From NCBI GenBank assembly GCA_022822445.1, contig JAJEBR010000024.1, forward strand, positions 1 through 64,000: DNA of 64,000 bases, read 5' to 3'. Both the position numbers and the translations under genes were made by a program. Below the pieces are notes generated by a model, which was not told the origin of the DNA, did no database searches, and saw only the letters and a program-made list of their open reading frames with translations. The DNA is from Gemmatimonadota bacterium. Its GTDB lineage: Bacteria; Gemmatimonadota; Gemmatimonadetes; Longimicrobiales; Gaopeijiaceae. Numbering within the stretch: the first letter of the stretch is position 1; each line of letters starts with the position of its first letter. Positions 28,712 through 37,406 of the stretch are shown here, one piece after another.

Positions 28712-29692
28712 GTGAAACGATTCACAAGCCTTCTGTTCATCGCTGACGGGCCTGCCTTCACGGGCGGGTTTGCCCTTGCGGCCGGGTTTGCCCTTGCGGG
28801 CGCGTCCGGCTTCGCGTCCGAGGCGGTCGCCCAGGCGCCCGCCGTCCCCGCGCCGGACCAGCAGGTGGTGCTGGTCACGGGGTCCACTTCGGGACTCGGG
28901 CGTGAGCTCGCGATGCGGTTCGGCGCGCGGGGCGATCACGTCATCGTGCACGGGCGCAGCGAGGAGCGGGGGGCGGAGGTGGTGGACGCCATCAACGCGG
29001 CCGGTCCCGGCAGCGCCCGCTTCTACCGCGCGGACTTCGCGTCGCTGGCCGAGGTCCGGTCCTTCGCGGAGACGCTGCTCGCCGACTACGACCGCCTCGA
29101 CATCCTGATCAACAACGCGGGCTTCGGCTCGGCGCCCGACGAGCGGCTGCTCACCGAGGACGGCCACGAATACCGCTTCCAGGTGAACTACCTGTCGACC
29201 TTCCTGCTGACGCACATGCTGATGCAGCGCGTCCTCGACAGCGCGCCGTCGCGCATCGTCAACGTCTCTTCGGGCGCCCAGAGGCCGATCGACTTCGACG
29301 ACGTCATGATCGAGAACAACTTCAGCGGAGGACGCGCGTACGCGCAGAGCAAGCTCGCCCAGATCATGTTCACCCACGACCTGGCCGAGGAGCTGGAGGG
29401 GACGGGCGTCGTGGTCGGCTCGCTCCACCCTGCGACCTACATGCCTACCGGGATGGTGCTGCGGCTTGGCGTGACCCCGCGCGCGACGATCGCCGAGGGG
29501 GTCGACGCGGTAATGCAGGTGGTCGATTCCGACGAATTCGAGAGCGGCCAGTACTTCAGCGGCCTCAGGCAGGCGAGAGCCAACGCCCAGGCGTACGACG
29601 CCGAAGCCCGCGCCCGGCTCAAGGAGCTGAGCGAGGAGCTGACCGGGATTCGCTGTCGGCTCGGACGCTGCGAGTCCGTCGAGGGTTCGTAG
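28712..29692 (+). CDS. short-chain dehydrogenase/reductase with an exported-type N-terminus
   Basis: NAD(P)-dependent oxidoreductase of the SDR superfamily, 326 residues. The nucleotide-binding motif TGSTSGLG, the NNAG motif, the catalytic Ser in VNVSSGAQ and the YAQSK pair are all present. Unusually, about 48 residues precede the SDR fold: a basic start, then a hydrophobic repetitive run (GGFALAAGFALAGASGFA) ending AVAQAP, which looks like a signal peptide. GTG 28712 after AAAGGAG is the best start. Export would place an NAD(P)-dependent fold outside the cytoplasm; either it is a Rossmann enzyme with tightly bound cofactor or the N-terminus stays uncleaved. It is followed 19 bp later by the NHL protein. 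Confidence 0.85.
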   Translation: MKRFTSLLFIADGPAFTGGFALAAGFALAGASGFASEAVAQAPAVPAPDQQVVLVTGSTSGLGRELAMRFGARGDHVIVHGRSEERGAEVVDAINAAGPGSARFYRADFASLAEVRSFAETLLADYDRLDILINNAGFGSAPDERLLTEDGHEYRFQVNYLSTFLLTHMLMQRVLDSAPSRIVNVSSGAQRPIDFDDVMIENNFSGGRAYAQSKLAQIMFTHDLAEELEGTGVVVGSLHPATYMPTGMVLRLGVTPRATIAEGVDAVMQVVDSDEFESGQYFSGLRQARANAQAYDAEARARLKELSEELTGIRCRLGRCESVEGS

Positions 29693-29711
29693 GAGCCCGG
29701 CGGGAGATCCA

Positions 29712-30827
29712 GTGTCGCATCGGGAATTACGAGGCTTCCGGCCGGTCCTGCTGGCCGCCTGCATGGCCTCCGTTCTGCCCCTGGCCCCCAGCGCCCCCCT
29801 CCGCGCCCAGACCCTCGCGCCCAACCCCTACCGCGCCACCTTCGGCTGGGAGAAGCTGCCCGGGGGCCGCACCCTCGGGATCGTGAGCGGGGCGATCCCG
29901 GATCCGGACGGCGAGCACATCTGGATCCTGGAGCGCTGCGGCGCGAACCAGTGCGCCGGCACCGACATCGACCCCATCCTCAAGTTCGACCTCGAAGGCA
30001 ACCTGGTCGCGAGCTACGGCGGCGGGCTCTTCGCCTTCCCGCACGGCTTCGCCCTCGACGCGGACGGCTACCTCTGGGTCACGGAGGGCGGTGCGCACGG
30101 CGACGCCCGCGCCGCGCTCGGCGAGTCGCTGGGAATGGGGCACCAGGTCTTCAAGCTGACGCGCGACGGCGAGGTCGTCATGCGCCTCGGCGAGGCGGGG
30201 GTGTACGGCGACGACGAATCCCACTTCAACGGCCCCTCCGGCGTGGCGATCGCCCCGAACGGGGACATCTGGATCGCCGACGGCCACCGCGGCGGCAACA
30301 ACCGCATCGTCCGGCTGGCCAGCGACGGCACCTTCATCCGCGCGGTCGGTGGCGGCGTCGGTTCGGAGAGCCGCCAGCCCGGCCGCTTCAGCGATCCCCA
30401 CGACATCAAGATCGACTCCCGCGGCCGCGTCTACGTCGCCGACCGGGGCAACAGCCGCATCCAGGTCTTCGACCCCGAGGGAGACCTCCTCTACATCTGG
30501 ACCCAGTACGGCAAGCCCAGCGGCCTCTTCATCGATCCCGACGACATCCTCTACGCCGGCGACGGCCTCTCGGGCGACCTGCGCACCGGCCCCCCCGACC
30601 CGTGGCGCAGCAACTTCGGCTGGGAGAAGGGCATCCGCATCGGCGACCTGAAGAACGAACAGGCCTGGGTCACCTACTTCATCCCCCAGCACGACGAGGA
30701 CGTGGGCCCGGGGATCGAGTTCCTCGGCGTCGACCTCGACGGCAACATCTACGCCGGCGAGATCAACCGGATGCGGCTCACGCGGTACGTACCGGTGCGG
30801 CCGCTGTTGATCGGGGGGAGGCGGTAG
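29712..30827 (+). CDS. NHL-repeat exported protein, amidating-lyase-like propeller
   Basis: 371 residues with a signal peptide ending near PLRAQT, from a GTG start. NHL blades follow: PHGFALDADGYLWVTEGG, GPSGVAIAPNGDIWIADGH with NNRIVRLASDG, and DPHDIKIDSRGRVYVADRGNSRIQVFDPEG. This layout matches the catalytic core of peptidyl-alpha-hydroxyglycine alpha-amidating lyase and other NHL proteins; the bacterial members' substrates are unknown. It lies directly downstream of the exported SDR, so the two could act on the same periplasmic compound, but that is only positional evidence. Confidence 0.8.
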   Translation: MSHRELRGFRPVLLAACMASVLPLAPSAPLRAQTLAPNPYRATFGWEKLPGGRTLGIVSGAIPDPDGEHIWILERCGANQCAGTDIDPILKFDLEGNLVASYGGGLFAFPHGFALDADGYLWVTEGGAHGDARAALGESLGMGHQVFKLTRDGEVVMRLGEAGVYGDDESHFNGPSGVAIAPNGDIWIADGHRGGNNRIVRLASDGTFIRAVGGGVGSESRQPGRFSDPHDIKIDSRGRVYVADRGNSRIQVFDPEGDLLYIWTQYGKPSGLFIDPDDILYAGDGLSGDLRTGPPDPWRSNFGWEKGIRIGDLKNEQAWVTYFIPQHDEDVGPGIEFLGVDLDGNIYAGEINRMRLTRYVPVRPLLIGGRR

Positions 30828-30932
30828 CAGCCGGAGCGTTCGCGCGCCGGAGCCCTGTGGTGCGTGGCCGGATCCCTGCGGCGGGGTCGGCCGGCTCCCT
30901 CCGGCGGGGCCGCCGACTGTGTTCGTTTCTCC

Positions 30933-31559
30933 CTACCTCGCCAGCGAGAACGGCGTCATCGCCACCTGGTCGCCCCACCAGACCGCGAACGTGCCCCCGT
31001 CCGCCGTCATGTCGGTGAAGAAGATGACCAGCTGGTCGGAAGTCATCTCGACCGTTTGCACACTCATGGCGGTTCGCAGGACATCCCGGTCGGGGGTGTA
31101 GTTGTACGCGCCCCAAAGCGTGTCCGGATCATCCGGCGGAAAGCCGTCCGACGCGCCCCAGTTCGAGATGATCAGCGTCCACTCGTCTTCGCTCAGGTCG
31201 GCGAACAGGCTGTATTCGCCTGCCGGCAGCCGCTGGCCCCCGAACATCAGGTCCGCCTCGGTCATCAAGCGGGTCGACTTGTCGGCGCCCAGCCGCCAGA
31301 CGGGTGCGCCTGCGAGCATGCGCTGGCCGTACTCGCTGCCCGAACCGAACATGTCGCGGCCCCGGAGGATCGGGCGGCCGTAGTCGACGACGATCCACGA
31401 CCCGCCCGTGTAACTGCGGCCTTCGTAGGTGCCACCGAACTGGGTTGCGGCTTCGCCGCGGGGGCTCGGGATCCGCTCCTGGGCGTCGAGGGTGGTGGCG
31501 GCGGCCAGGGCGAGCGCGGGCGCCAGGGCAAGGAATCCGAGGGGACGGGCGATCTTCAT
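30933..31559 (-). CDS. DUF2911 domain exported protein
   Basis: 208 residues. A signal peptide (LGFLALAPALALAAATTLDAQ) is followed by a DUF2911-type domain: SWIVVDYGRPILRGRDMFG, GAPVWRLGADKSTRLMTEADLMFGG, LPAGEYSLFADLSEDEWTLIISNW, and a C-terminal LVIFFTDMTADGGTFAVWWG. The family is secreted and of unknown function. ATG 31559 is preferred to the longer upstream frame because the signal peptide begins there and GGAGACC precedes it. It converges with the NHL gene on its left and is divergent from the toxin-antitoxin pair on its right. Confidence 0.88.
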   Translation of the reverse strand: MKIARPLGFLALAPALALAAATTLDAQERIPSPRGEAATQFGGTYEGRSYTGGSWIVVDYGRPILRGRDMFGSGSEYGQRMLAGAPVWRLGADKSTRLMTEADLMFGGQRLPAGEYSLFADLSEDEWTLIISNWGASDGFPPDDPDTLWGAYNYTPDRDVLRTAMSVQTVEMTSDQLVIFFTDMTADGGTFAVWWGDQVAMTPFSLAR

Positions 31560-31650
31560 CGGGGTCTCCGGATGTGAGGTGGGGACGGTGTCGGGAGAAT
31601 TGTAAGCGCGGGGCGCCGTGACGGGAAGCAGGGTTGCGCCACATCGCCCC

Positions 31651-31686
31651 ATTCCGTATTGTCAGAAATACAGAATATCATACTAA
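31651..31686 (+). promoter_or_regulatory. promoter and operator palindrome of the mazEF-like pair
   Basis: ATTCCGTATT, a 6-base spacer and AATACAGAAT form an inverted repeat (9 of 10 paired) at 31651-31676. It overlaps a -35 box TTGTCA (31659-31664) that is 16 bp from a -10-like TACTAA (31681-31686), 16 bp before the antitoxin ATG. This is the usual arrangement for autorepression by an AbrB-type antitoxin. Confidence 0.65.
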
Positions 31687-31702
31687 TCAGAAAATCGGAC
31701 AA

Positions 31703-31927
31703 ATGGACTTCTCCAGGATCACCGCGCGCGGTCAGACGACCATACCGAAGAGCATCCGCGAGGCTGCGAACCTGCGGGAGGGCGACCTGATCGCATTCGA
31801 TCTCCGCGGCGATCACCTCGTCCTGCGCAAGGTCGAGTTCGGACCCGACCGGTACCTGAAGGGCGTCTCGGAGTCGATGAGCGAATGGTCCTCGCCCGAG
31901 GATGAGGAAGCCTGGCGTGACCTCTGA
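31703..31927 (+). CDS. MazE/SpoVT-AbrB-type antitoxin
   Basis: 74 residues. The swapped-hairpin DNA-binding domain is MDFSRITARGQTTIPKSIREA with LREGDLIAFDLRGDHLVLRK, followed by an acidic C-terminal tail (SSPEDEEAW) that should wrap the toxin. It would bind its own promoter palindrome and neutralise the toxin encoded next. The stop overlaps the toxin start region by several bases, the normal coupled arrangement. Confidence 0.88.
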   Translation: MDFSRITARGQTTIPKSIREAANLREGDLIAFDLRGDHLVLRKVEFGPDRYLKGVSESMSEWSSPEDEEAWRDL

Positions 31928-32252
31928 TCCCTTCAGCGTCGTCGTGGTCCCTTATCCCCTCGGCGACCGCCACGCTTCCAGCCGGCGTCCGGCGCTCCTG
32001 GTCTCATCGGACGGTTTCAACCGGCGCCACGGACATTCGATCCTGGCGATGATCACTTCCACCAGGAGCGAGTGGCCCGGCGACGTGGTCCTGACGGGCT
32101 GGCGCAAGGCCGGCCTCCCGGTGCCCTGCAAGGTCCGGTTCAAGCTGTTCACTCTGGACGACGAGTCGATCGTGCGCACGCTCGGCACCTTGACCGACAC
32201 CGACCGCCAGGCGGTTCAGCGTGCCCTGTTCCGCTTCCTGGCCGTCCACTGA
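31917..32252 (+). CDS. MazF/PemK-type ribonuclease toxin
   Basis: A PemK-fold endoribonuclease that cuts mRNA and is held inactive by the upstream antitoxin. About 111 residues from GTG 31917 (an ATG in the same frame at 31902 is also possible). Family blocks: FSVVVVPYPLGDRHASSRRPALLVSS, SILAMITSTRSEWPGDVVL, AGLPVPCKVRFKLFTLDDE and the C-terminal LGTLTDTDRQAVQRALF. The motif GDR/RP and the TS pair keep the usual order, so it is likely functional. Confidence 0.88.
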   Translation: MTSDPFSVVVVPYPLGDRHASSRRPALLVSSDGFNRRHGHSILAMITSTRSEWPGDVVLTGWRKAGLPVPCKVRFKLFTLDDESIVRTLGTLTDTDRQAVQRALFRFLAVH

Positions 32253-32263
32253 CCGGTTCCGCC

Positions 32264-33271
32264 ATGGATCGGTCCGCAGCCCGCCGCGACGCGCCAATCC
32301 GGCTGCGGGGCGGATGGATCCTGAGGCAGATCCTCGGGCGCGCCCTGCTGCCGCACCACGTCGTCCGCTGGATCCGCCGCCGCAGGACCCACCGGCGCGT
32401 CCCCACGGTGCATGCGAACGCCCAGCTGCTCCTCTACAACCGCATGCTTCCGGGCGATTTCCTCCACTACGGCTACTTCGACGACCCCGAGACCCCGCCC
32501 GAGGCCATCAGCTTCGACGCCATCCACCGCGCCCAACTCCACTACGCCGAAAAGCTGCTGGAGCGGATCGACCGCCCCGGCCGGCCCGTGCTCGACGTCG
32601 GCTCGGGGATGGGCGGCATGCTGGGCCTCCTCCGATCGGCCGGCCACGAAGTCACCGGACTCACCCCGGACCGCTTCCAGGTGGCGCACATCGCCCGCAA
32701 CCAACCCGGCATCCCCGTCCTGCACTGCCGCTTCGAGGACATGCTCGCGGACGATGCCTCGCGCCGGTTCCGCGGGCACTTCGGCACCGTCATCCACTCG
32801 GAATCGATCCAGTACATGCAGCCCCGCGGCGTCTTCGCCGTGATGCGCGAGATCCTGGCGGCCGACGGAACCTGGATCGTGGCCGACTACTTTCGGGGCG
32901 GCCGGACGGACACCGGCCAGCCCGTCGCCAAGGGAACCTCCCCGGCCACCCGCGACCGCTCCGGCTGGCGCCTCGACCCCTTCCGCCGCCAGCTCGCCGA
33001 AAACGGCTTCAAGATCACCGACGAGACCGACATCACCGCCAACGTGCTGCCCACCCTCGGCTTCGCCCACCTCCTGGCCAACCGCATCGGACTGCCCGCG
33101 CTCGACTTCGCCGCGGACAAGCTGCGGGCGAAGACCCCCGCGGTGCATTACGTTGTCGAGAACGTCACCGAGCGGATCCGCGCCGCCGCCCGCAAGAGCA
33201 CCGCCGTGATCGATCCGGTCGCCTTTGCCGCGCGCAAGCGCTATATCCTCATGACCATCCGCCGGAGTTGA
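32264..33271 (+). CDS. class I SAM-dependent methyltransferase
   Basis: 335 residues from ATG 32264, 11 bp after the toxin. The SAM-binding loop is VLDVGSGMGGMLGLL, followed by the acidic end of beta-2 region GLTPDRFQVAHIARNQPG and a HSESIQYM segment that resembles cyclopropane-synthase-like methyltransferases acting on small molecules or lipids. An N-terminal extension of about 60 basic residues (LRQILGRALLPHHVVRWIRRRRTHRR) precedes the domain and may contact membrane. The substrate cannot be told. A different, longer open frame upstream is a shadow of the toxin gene. Confidence 0.82.
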   Translation: MDRSAARRDAPIRLRGGWILRQILGRALLPHHVVRWIRRRRTHRRVPTVHANAQLLLYNRMLPGDFLHYGYFDDPETPPEAISFDAIHRAQLHYAEKLLERIDRPGRPVLDVGSGMGGMLGLLRSAGHEVTGLTPDRFQVAHIARNQPGIPVLHCRFEDMLADDASRRFRGHFGTVIHSESIQYMQPRGVFAVMREILAADGTWIVADYFRGGRTDTGQPVAKGTSPATRDRSGWRLDPFRRQLAENGFKITDETDITANVLPTLGFAHLLANRIGLPALDFAADKLRAKTPAVHYVVENVTERIRAAARKSTAVIDPVAFAARKRYILMTIRRS

Positions 33272-33289
33272 AGGAAGGAAGAGAGAGCG

Positions 33290-34582
33290 ATGTCCCCAGG
33301 CACTGGAACCCGTCCCCGCCTCCGGCTGGCACCCCATGCAGGTGCGCCTGCGCTAGCGCTCGCGGGAACGCCCCGACCAAACGCCACGCGTGGCTTCACT
33401 GCACCCCGGTCTGGCGTTGCCCGCGCAGGCCGCGCCACCGCGCCGGACGCCCGTGGCCCGCTGCCCGCTGCCCTGTTCGCCGCCGCCCTGCTCGCCGTGG
33501 CCGGGCTGGCCACCCTCGCCGCCCTCCCGGCCACCTCCCCGCTCGCCGCCCAGGAAGTCACGGTCGTCGAGTACGAGCCGCGCAACACCCTGGTTGTCCC
33601 CGAGAACCCGGTCACCCGCGCGCGCTTCCCGTTCGTGGACATCCACGGCCACCAGCGGGCCACGCGCATGTCCGCCGCGGATGTGGATCGCCTGGTCGCC
33701 GAGATGGACGAACTCAACATGGCGGTGATGGTGAACCTCTCGGGTGGCAGCGGCATCTCGCTTGCGGATGGGCTCGCGAACATGGTGGGGCGGCATCCGT
33801 CGCGCTTCGTCTTCTTCGCCAACATCAACTTCTTCGGCGTCGGCGAGCCCGGCTGGGGTGAGGCCGCCGCCGCGCAGCTGGAAGAGGACGTGAGGAACGG
33901 TGCCGCGGGCCTCAAGATCTTCAAGGGCCTCGGCATGTCGGATCGGGACACCGACGGCAACCGCATCCCGGTCGACGACCCGCGCCTGGCGCCGGTGTGG
34001 GACAAGGCCGGCGAACTCGGCATCCCGGTCCTGATCCACTCCGCCGATCCCGCCGAATTCTGGCAGCCCCACGACCGCTTCAACGAGCGGTGGCTGGAGC
34101 TGCAGCTGCGCCCCCGGCGGATCCGCCCGCCCGACCGCTTCCCCTCCTTCGAGCAGATCATCGGCGAGCAGCACAACCTCTTCCGCAACCATCCGAACAC
34201 CAACTTCATCGCCGCCCACCTCGGCTGGCTCGGCCACGACCTCGGGCGCCTCGGCCAGCTCCTCGACGAGATCCCCAACATGTACGTCGGACTCGGCGCG
34301 GTCATCTACGAACTCGGGCGGCAGCCCCGCTTCGCGCGCCAGTGGCTGACCGAATACGGGGACCGAGTGCTGATGGGGAAGGACTCCTACAACCAGGAGG
34401 AGTTCCACACCTACTTCCGAGTCTTCGAAACGGCCGACGACTACTTCGACTACTACCGCAACTACCACGCGTTCTGGCAGATGTACGGCCTGGACCTGCC
34501 CGACGAGGTCCTGCGGAAGATCTACTACGAGAACGCGCTGAAGCTCGTCCCCGCTATCGACCGGAGTCTGTTTCCGGGGTAG
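33290..34582 (+). CDS. amidohydrolase family protein (ACMSD-like), exported
   Basis: 430 residues. The metal site is built from DIHGHQ (two His), HSADP, AHLGWLGHD and the metal Asp in MGKDSY, the layout of the amidohydrolase-2 (decarboxylase-like) family. The N-terminus is unusual: about 60 low-complexity Ala/Pro/Arg residues before a hydrophobic run (LLAVAGLATLAALPATS) ending LAAQE, so the true start may be further in, e.g. near the hydrophobic segment; no second ATG precedes it. The chain should be secreted. A GGAAGG site precedes ATG 33290. It sits just before a Tat-exported aldo/keto reductase. Confidence 0.82.
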   Translation: MSPGTGTRPRLRLAPHAGAPALALAGTPRPNATRGFTAPRSGVARAGRATAPDARGPLPAALFAAALLAVAGLATLAALPATSPLAAQEVTVVEYEPRNTLVVPENPVTRARFPFVDIHGHQRATRMSAADVDRLVAEMDELNMAVMVNLSGGSGISLADGLANMVGRHPSRFVFFANINFFGVGEPGWGEAAAAQLEEDVRNGAAGLKIFKGLGMSDRDTDGNRIPVDDPRLAPVWDKAGELGIPVLIHSADPAEFWQPHDRFNERWLELQLRPRRIRPPDRFPSFEQIIGEQHNLFRNHPNTNFIAAHLGWLGHDLGRLGQLLDEIPNMYVGLGAVIYELGRQPRFARQWLTEYGDRVLMGKDSYNQEEFHTYFRVFETADDYFDYYRNYHAFWQMYGLDLPDEVLRKIYYENALKLVPAIDRSLFPG

Positions 34583-34763
34583 GGCAGAACCCATGAGCGC
34601 GCTTGGCGGCTGACTGCTGGTCCCCGGGTCGGGTTAGCCGCGCCGCCGACCCCTCGAGTCCCCCGTACTGGCACGTACTGGCGTGACGTTCCTGGGCCGT
34701 GCACCTTGACATGACTGCCGGTCCCGGTGGGGTTGGCCGGCCCGATCGCTCAGACGGAGGACG

Positions 34764-35741
34764 ATGGAAATGCTGACTCGACGTGACTGGTTCCGAACCG
34801 CTGCCGCCACCGGTGCGGCGCTCTCGCTCAATCCGCGGGTCCTCGGTGCGTGGGAGGGCCGTGCCTGGAAGGGCCAGGATCTGATCTCGCGGGCGATCCC
34901 ATCCTCGGGGGAACAGGTGCCGATCATCGGACTCGGCAGTTCGGCGACCTTCCGCCGGGTCGCGGGCAGCGGTGAGGTGGAACCGCTGGGCGAGGTCCTG
35001 CGGACCTTCGTCGACAAGGGCGCCCGCGTGTTCGACACCGCTCCCAGCTACGGCGACTCCGAAGAGGTGGCCGGGGAGCTCGCCGCGCAGATGGGGTTCA
35101 GCGAGCGGATCTTCTGGGCGACGAAGGTCAATGTGGCCAGAGGCGGATCGGCCGATCCGGCCGCCGCCCGTGACCAGATCGAGCGCTCCTTCGGCTATTT
35201 CGGGGTCGACACCATCGACCTGATCCAGGTGCACAACCTGGGCGACCCGCCCACGCAGGTCGGGATCCTTCAGGAGCTGAAACAGGAAGGGCGGATCCGC
35301 TACCTGGGGATCACCAGTACGAGAAAGCAGCAGTACCCCGCGCTCGCCCAGGCGATGCAGGACTACCCGCTGGACTTCATCGGCATCGACTACGCGGCCA
35401 ACAATACGAGCGCCGCGGACGAGATCTTCCCGATCGCCATGGACCGGGGGATCGGGATCCTCGTGTATGTGCCGTTCGGGCGGAACCTCTTCACTCGCGC
35501 CTCGGGCCAGGAGCTGCCGGAGTGGGCGTCCGGCCTCGGAGCCACCACCTGGGCCCAGTTCTTCCTGAAGTTCGCGGCGGCGCACCCCGCGGTGACCTGC
35601 GTGACCCCGGCGACCAGCAACCCGGAGCACATGCTCGACAATATCGGCGCCGCGATGGGGCGGCTCCCCGACGAGGACGAGCAGGCGCGCATGGTCGAGG
35701 TCGTGGAGGCGCTGCCGCCGGCGCCGCGGCGGAGGGGGTAG
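34764..35741 (+). CDS. Tat-exported aldo/keto reductase, copy 1
   Basis: 325 residues. The start shows a twin-arginine signal, LTRRDWFRTAAATGAAL, so a folded enzyme with bound cofactor would be exported. The aldo/keto reductase tetrad is present: Asp91 and Tyr96 in FDTAPSYG, Lys121 in WATKVN and His157 in QVHNLGD. It is closely related to the gene at 42643-43593, including an identical CVTPATSNPEHM segment. Upstream is the exported amidohydrolase. The substrate is unknown. Ribosome binding site GGAGG precedes ATG 34764. Confidence 0.9.
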   Translation: MEMLTRRDWFRTAAATGAALSLNPRVLGAWEGRAWKGQDLISRAIPSSGEQVPIIGLGSSATFRRVAGSGEVEPLGEVLRTFVDKGARVFDTAPSYGDSEEVAGELAAQMGFSERIFWATKVNVARGGSADPAAARDQIERSFGYFGVDTIDLIQVHNLGDPPTQVGILQELKQEGRIRYLGITSTRKQQYPALAQAMQDYPLDFIGIDYAANNTSAADEIFPIAMDRGIGILVYVPFGRNLFTRASGQELPEWASGLGATTWAQFFLKFAAAHPAVTCVTPATSNPEHMLDNIGAAMGRLPDEDEQARMVEVVEALPPAPRRRG

Positions 35742-35846
35742 GGCGAGGGCGGAGCGGGGGCAGGGGGGCGGACGGAGCGGGCAGCGGCCCGTCGAGGACG
35801 GCGGCTTGTCGAGGACGGCGGGCTTGTCCGGCCCACCGTCGTCCCG

Positions 35847-36647
35847 CTATGCCGCCTGAAACCCCGTAACCCGGCGGATCTTCCCGTCCGGGTCCGCCTG
35901 GATGTGGTTGAACCCCTCCGTGGGCTGGCCTCCCGGGCCGATGGCGCGCCAGCCGACCAGCGCTTCGCCGCGGCAGATCCGGATGTCGCCGGTGTGCTCG
36001 AGGGTGTAGCCGGGCATGTAGTGGTGGCAGTTGCCGATGTGCATGCCGAGCAGGGCGGTGCCGGAGAGGGATGTCCATTCGTCGCGGAAGACGATGTCGT
36101 CGTGGCAGCAGCGTGCCAGCGCGGCCTTGCGCGCTTCCGGGTCGCGCTCGTTCCACGCGGCGATCCACTCGGGCAGGGTGCGGTCCAGGCCGGCGGCCAG
36201 ATCGGCGCGGTTCGCCTTGAGGTCGAGCTTGCTGAGTTGGAAGCGCCAGCCGCCTTCCTGCTGCGCGGCCGCCTCCGCGGAGCGAAGGCCGGTGTGGCGC
36301 AGCTCGATGCGGGACGCCGGCCCGTCGGGGTGCACCTGGAGCTGCACGAGCGACGACCCGGCCGGGAACACGTCCGCATCCGGACCCGACACGATGCCCC
36401 AGGTCAGGACGAGGCGCCGTGCGCCAGGGTCCACCTCCACGATCTTGCCGCCCAGCACGATCCCGTAGGCGGGGAATTCGGCCCGGAACGGGCTCCCCGC
36501 CCTCGGCTCGAAGGTGACCTTGCCCTCCATCCATTCGGAGAATCCCGTTGCGGAGGTGAGGATTCCCCACACGGCGTCCACGCTTGCCGCGATCGGGGCG
36601 GAGAGCTCGACCGCCTGGGCCCCTGCCTGATCCTCGCTGCTCTTCAT
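35847..36647 (-). CDS. SRPBCC plus SnoaL-like two-domain protein
   Basis: 266 residues, cytoplasmic. The first half is an SRPBCC/AHSA1-type hydrophobic-cavity domain: IAASVDAVWGILTSATGFSEWMEG, FPAYGIVLGGKIVEVDPGARRLVLTW and SRIELRHTGL. The second half (from about residue 155) has a cystatin-like SnoaL/NTF2 pattern: WIAAWNERDPEARKAALARCCHDDIVFRDEW, YTLEHTGDIRICRGEALVGWRA and DGKIRRVTGF. The fusion suggests binding of a hydrophobic ligand and a stress or detoxification role; none is proved. It is alone on its strand. Confidence 0.78.
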   Translation of the reverse strand: MKSSEDQAGAQAVELSAPIAASVDAVWGILTSATGFSEWMEGKVTFEPRAGSPFRAEFPAYGIVLGGKIVEVDPGARRLVLTWGIVSGPDADVFPAGSSLVQLQVHPDGPASRIELRHTGLRSAEAAAQQEGGWRFQLSKLDLKANRADLAAGLDRTLPEWIAAWNERDPEARKAALARCCHDDIVFRDEWTSLSGTALLGMHIGNCHHYMPGYTLEHTGDIRICRGEALVGWRAIGPGGQPTEGFNHIQADPDGKIRRVTGFQAA

Positions 36648-36917
36648 CCCTGTCCGTCTCCCGGGTTCGGGGTCCCTCGAAGGGCTCCCCCGTCAATTCT
36701 GCTTCTGCCCGACCAAGATACCGTGCCCGGCCGCGGTACCGGAACCACCCCTGGGTGATCCGGCGCGGGTGATCCGGTTGCCGCCGCTCGCCCGACCGCT
36801 TACGCTGTCTGCGCGGAAACCGGAAAATCGAGCGTTGGTCCGTGGATGCATCGCCAGTCGAGTGTTGCGCGGGCCTTGTCCACGGGTTTCCAGGTCATCG
36901 GCCGGGAAGGGGAAGCG

Positions 36918-37358
36918 ATGAAGACGTTCCTGCGGAATCTCGGGGCGGTCGTGTTGGGCTACGTCGCGCTTGCCATCGTGTCCTTCGTACTGCCGATGAT
37001 CATGTGGATGGTACTGGGGGCCGACGGCTCGTTCCAGCCGGATAGCTGGGAAACATCGACGGTGTGGAACGCGGGGTGGATCATCGTGGCCGTGGCGGGC
37101 GCGGTGGCAGCCGGATTCGTCTGCTCGAAGGTGGCCGCGGACAAGCGCGGCGTGTGGATCCTGATTGGCGTGATGGTGGTGTCCGCGACGCTCACGGCGC
37201 TCTACTACGTCCCGGCGGGCGAAGGTGTGCGCCCTGCGGACGTCGCAATGTTCGAGGCCATGGGTTCCGCCCGAAGTCCCGCCTGGATGGGCTGGCTGAA
37301 CATGCCCCTGGCCGCGGTCAGCGCGTTCTTCGGAGCGCGGATTGCGGAGAAGGACTGA
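36918..37358 (+). CDS. small integral membrane protein, tandem pair copy 1
   Basis: 146 residues, four predicted membrane spans: LGAVVLGYVALAIVSFVLPM, AGWIIVAVAGAVAAGFVCSK, VWILIGVMVVSATLTALYYV and a C-terminal WMGWLNMPLAAVSAFFGARIA. ATG 36918 after a GGGGAAG-like site is favoured over an upstream in-frame ATG because the first span then starts with MKTFLRN, as in copy 2. The family was not recognised. Copy 2 follows after 48 bp with the same order of spans and the KVAADxRGxWILI motif. Confidence 0.65.
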   Translation: MKTFLRNLGAVVLGYVALAIVSFVLPMIMWMVLGADGSFQPDSWETSTVWNAGWIIVAVAGAVAAGFVCSKVAADKRGVWILIGVMVVSATLTALYYVPAGEGVRPADVAMFEAMGSARSPAWMGWLNMPLAAVSAFFGARIAEKD

Positions 37359-37406
37359 GTTGCTGGTGCGGGCTGAATCAACCCTGGAAGGGAAAGGAAA
37401 GAAGCC

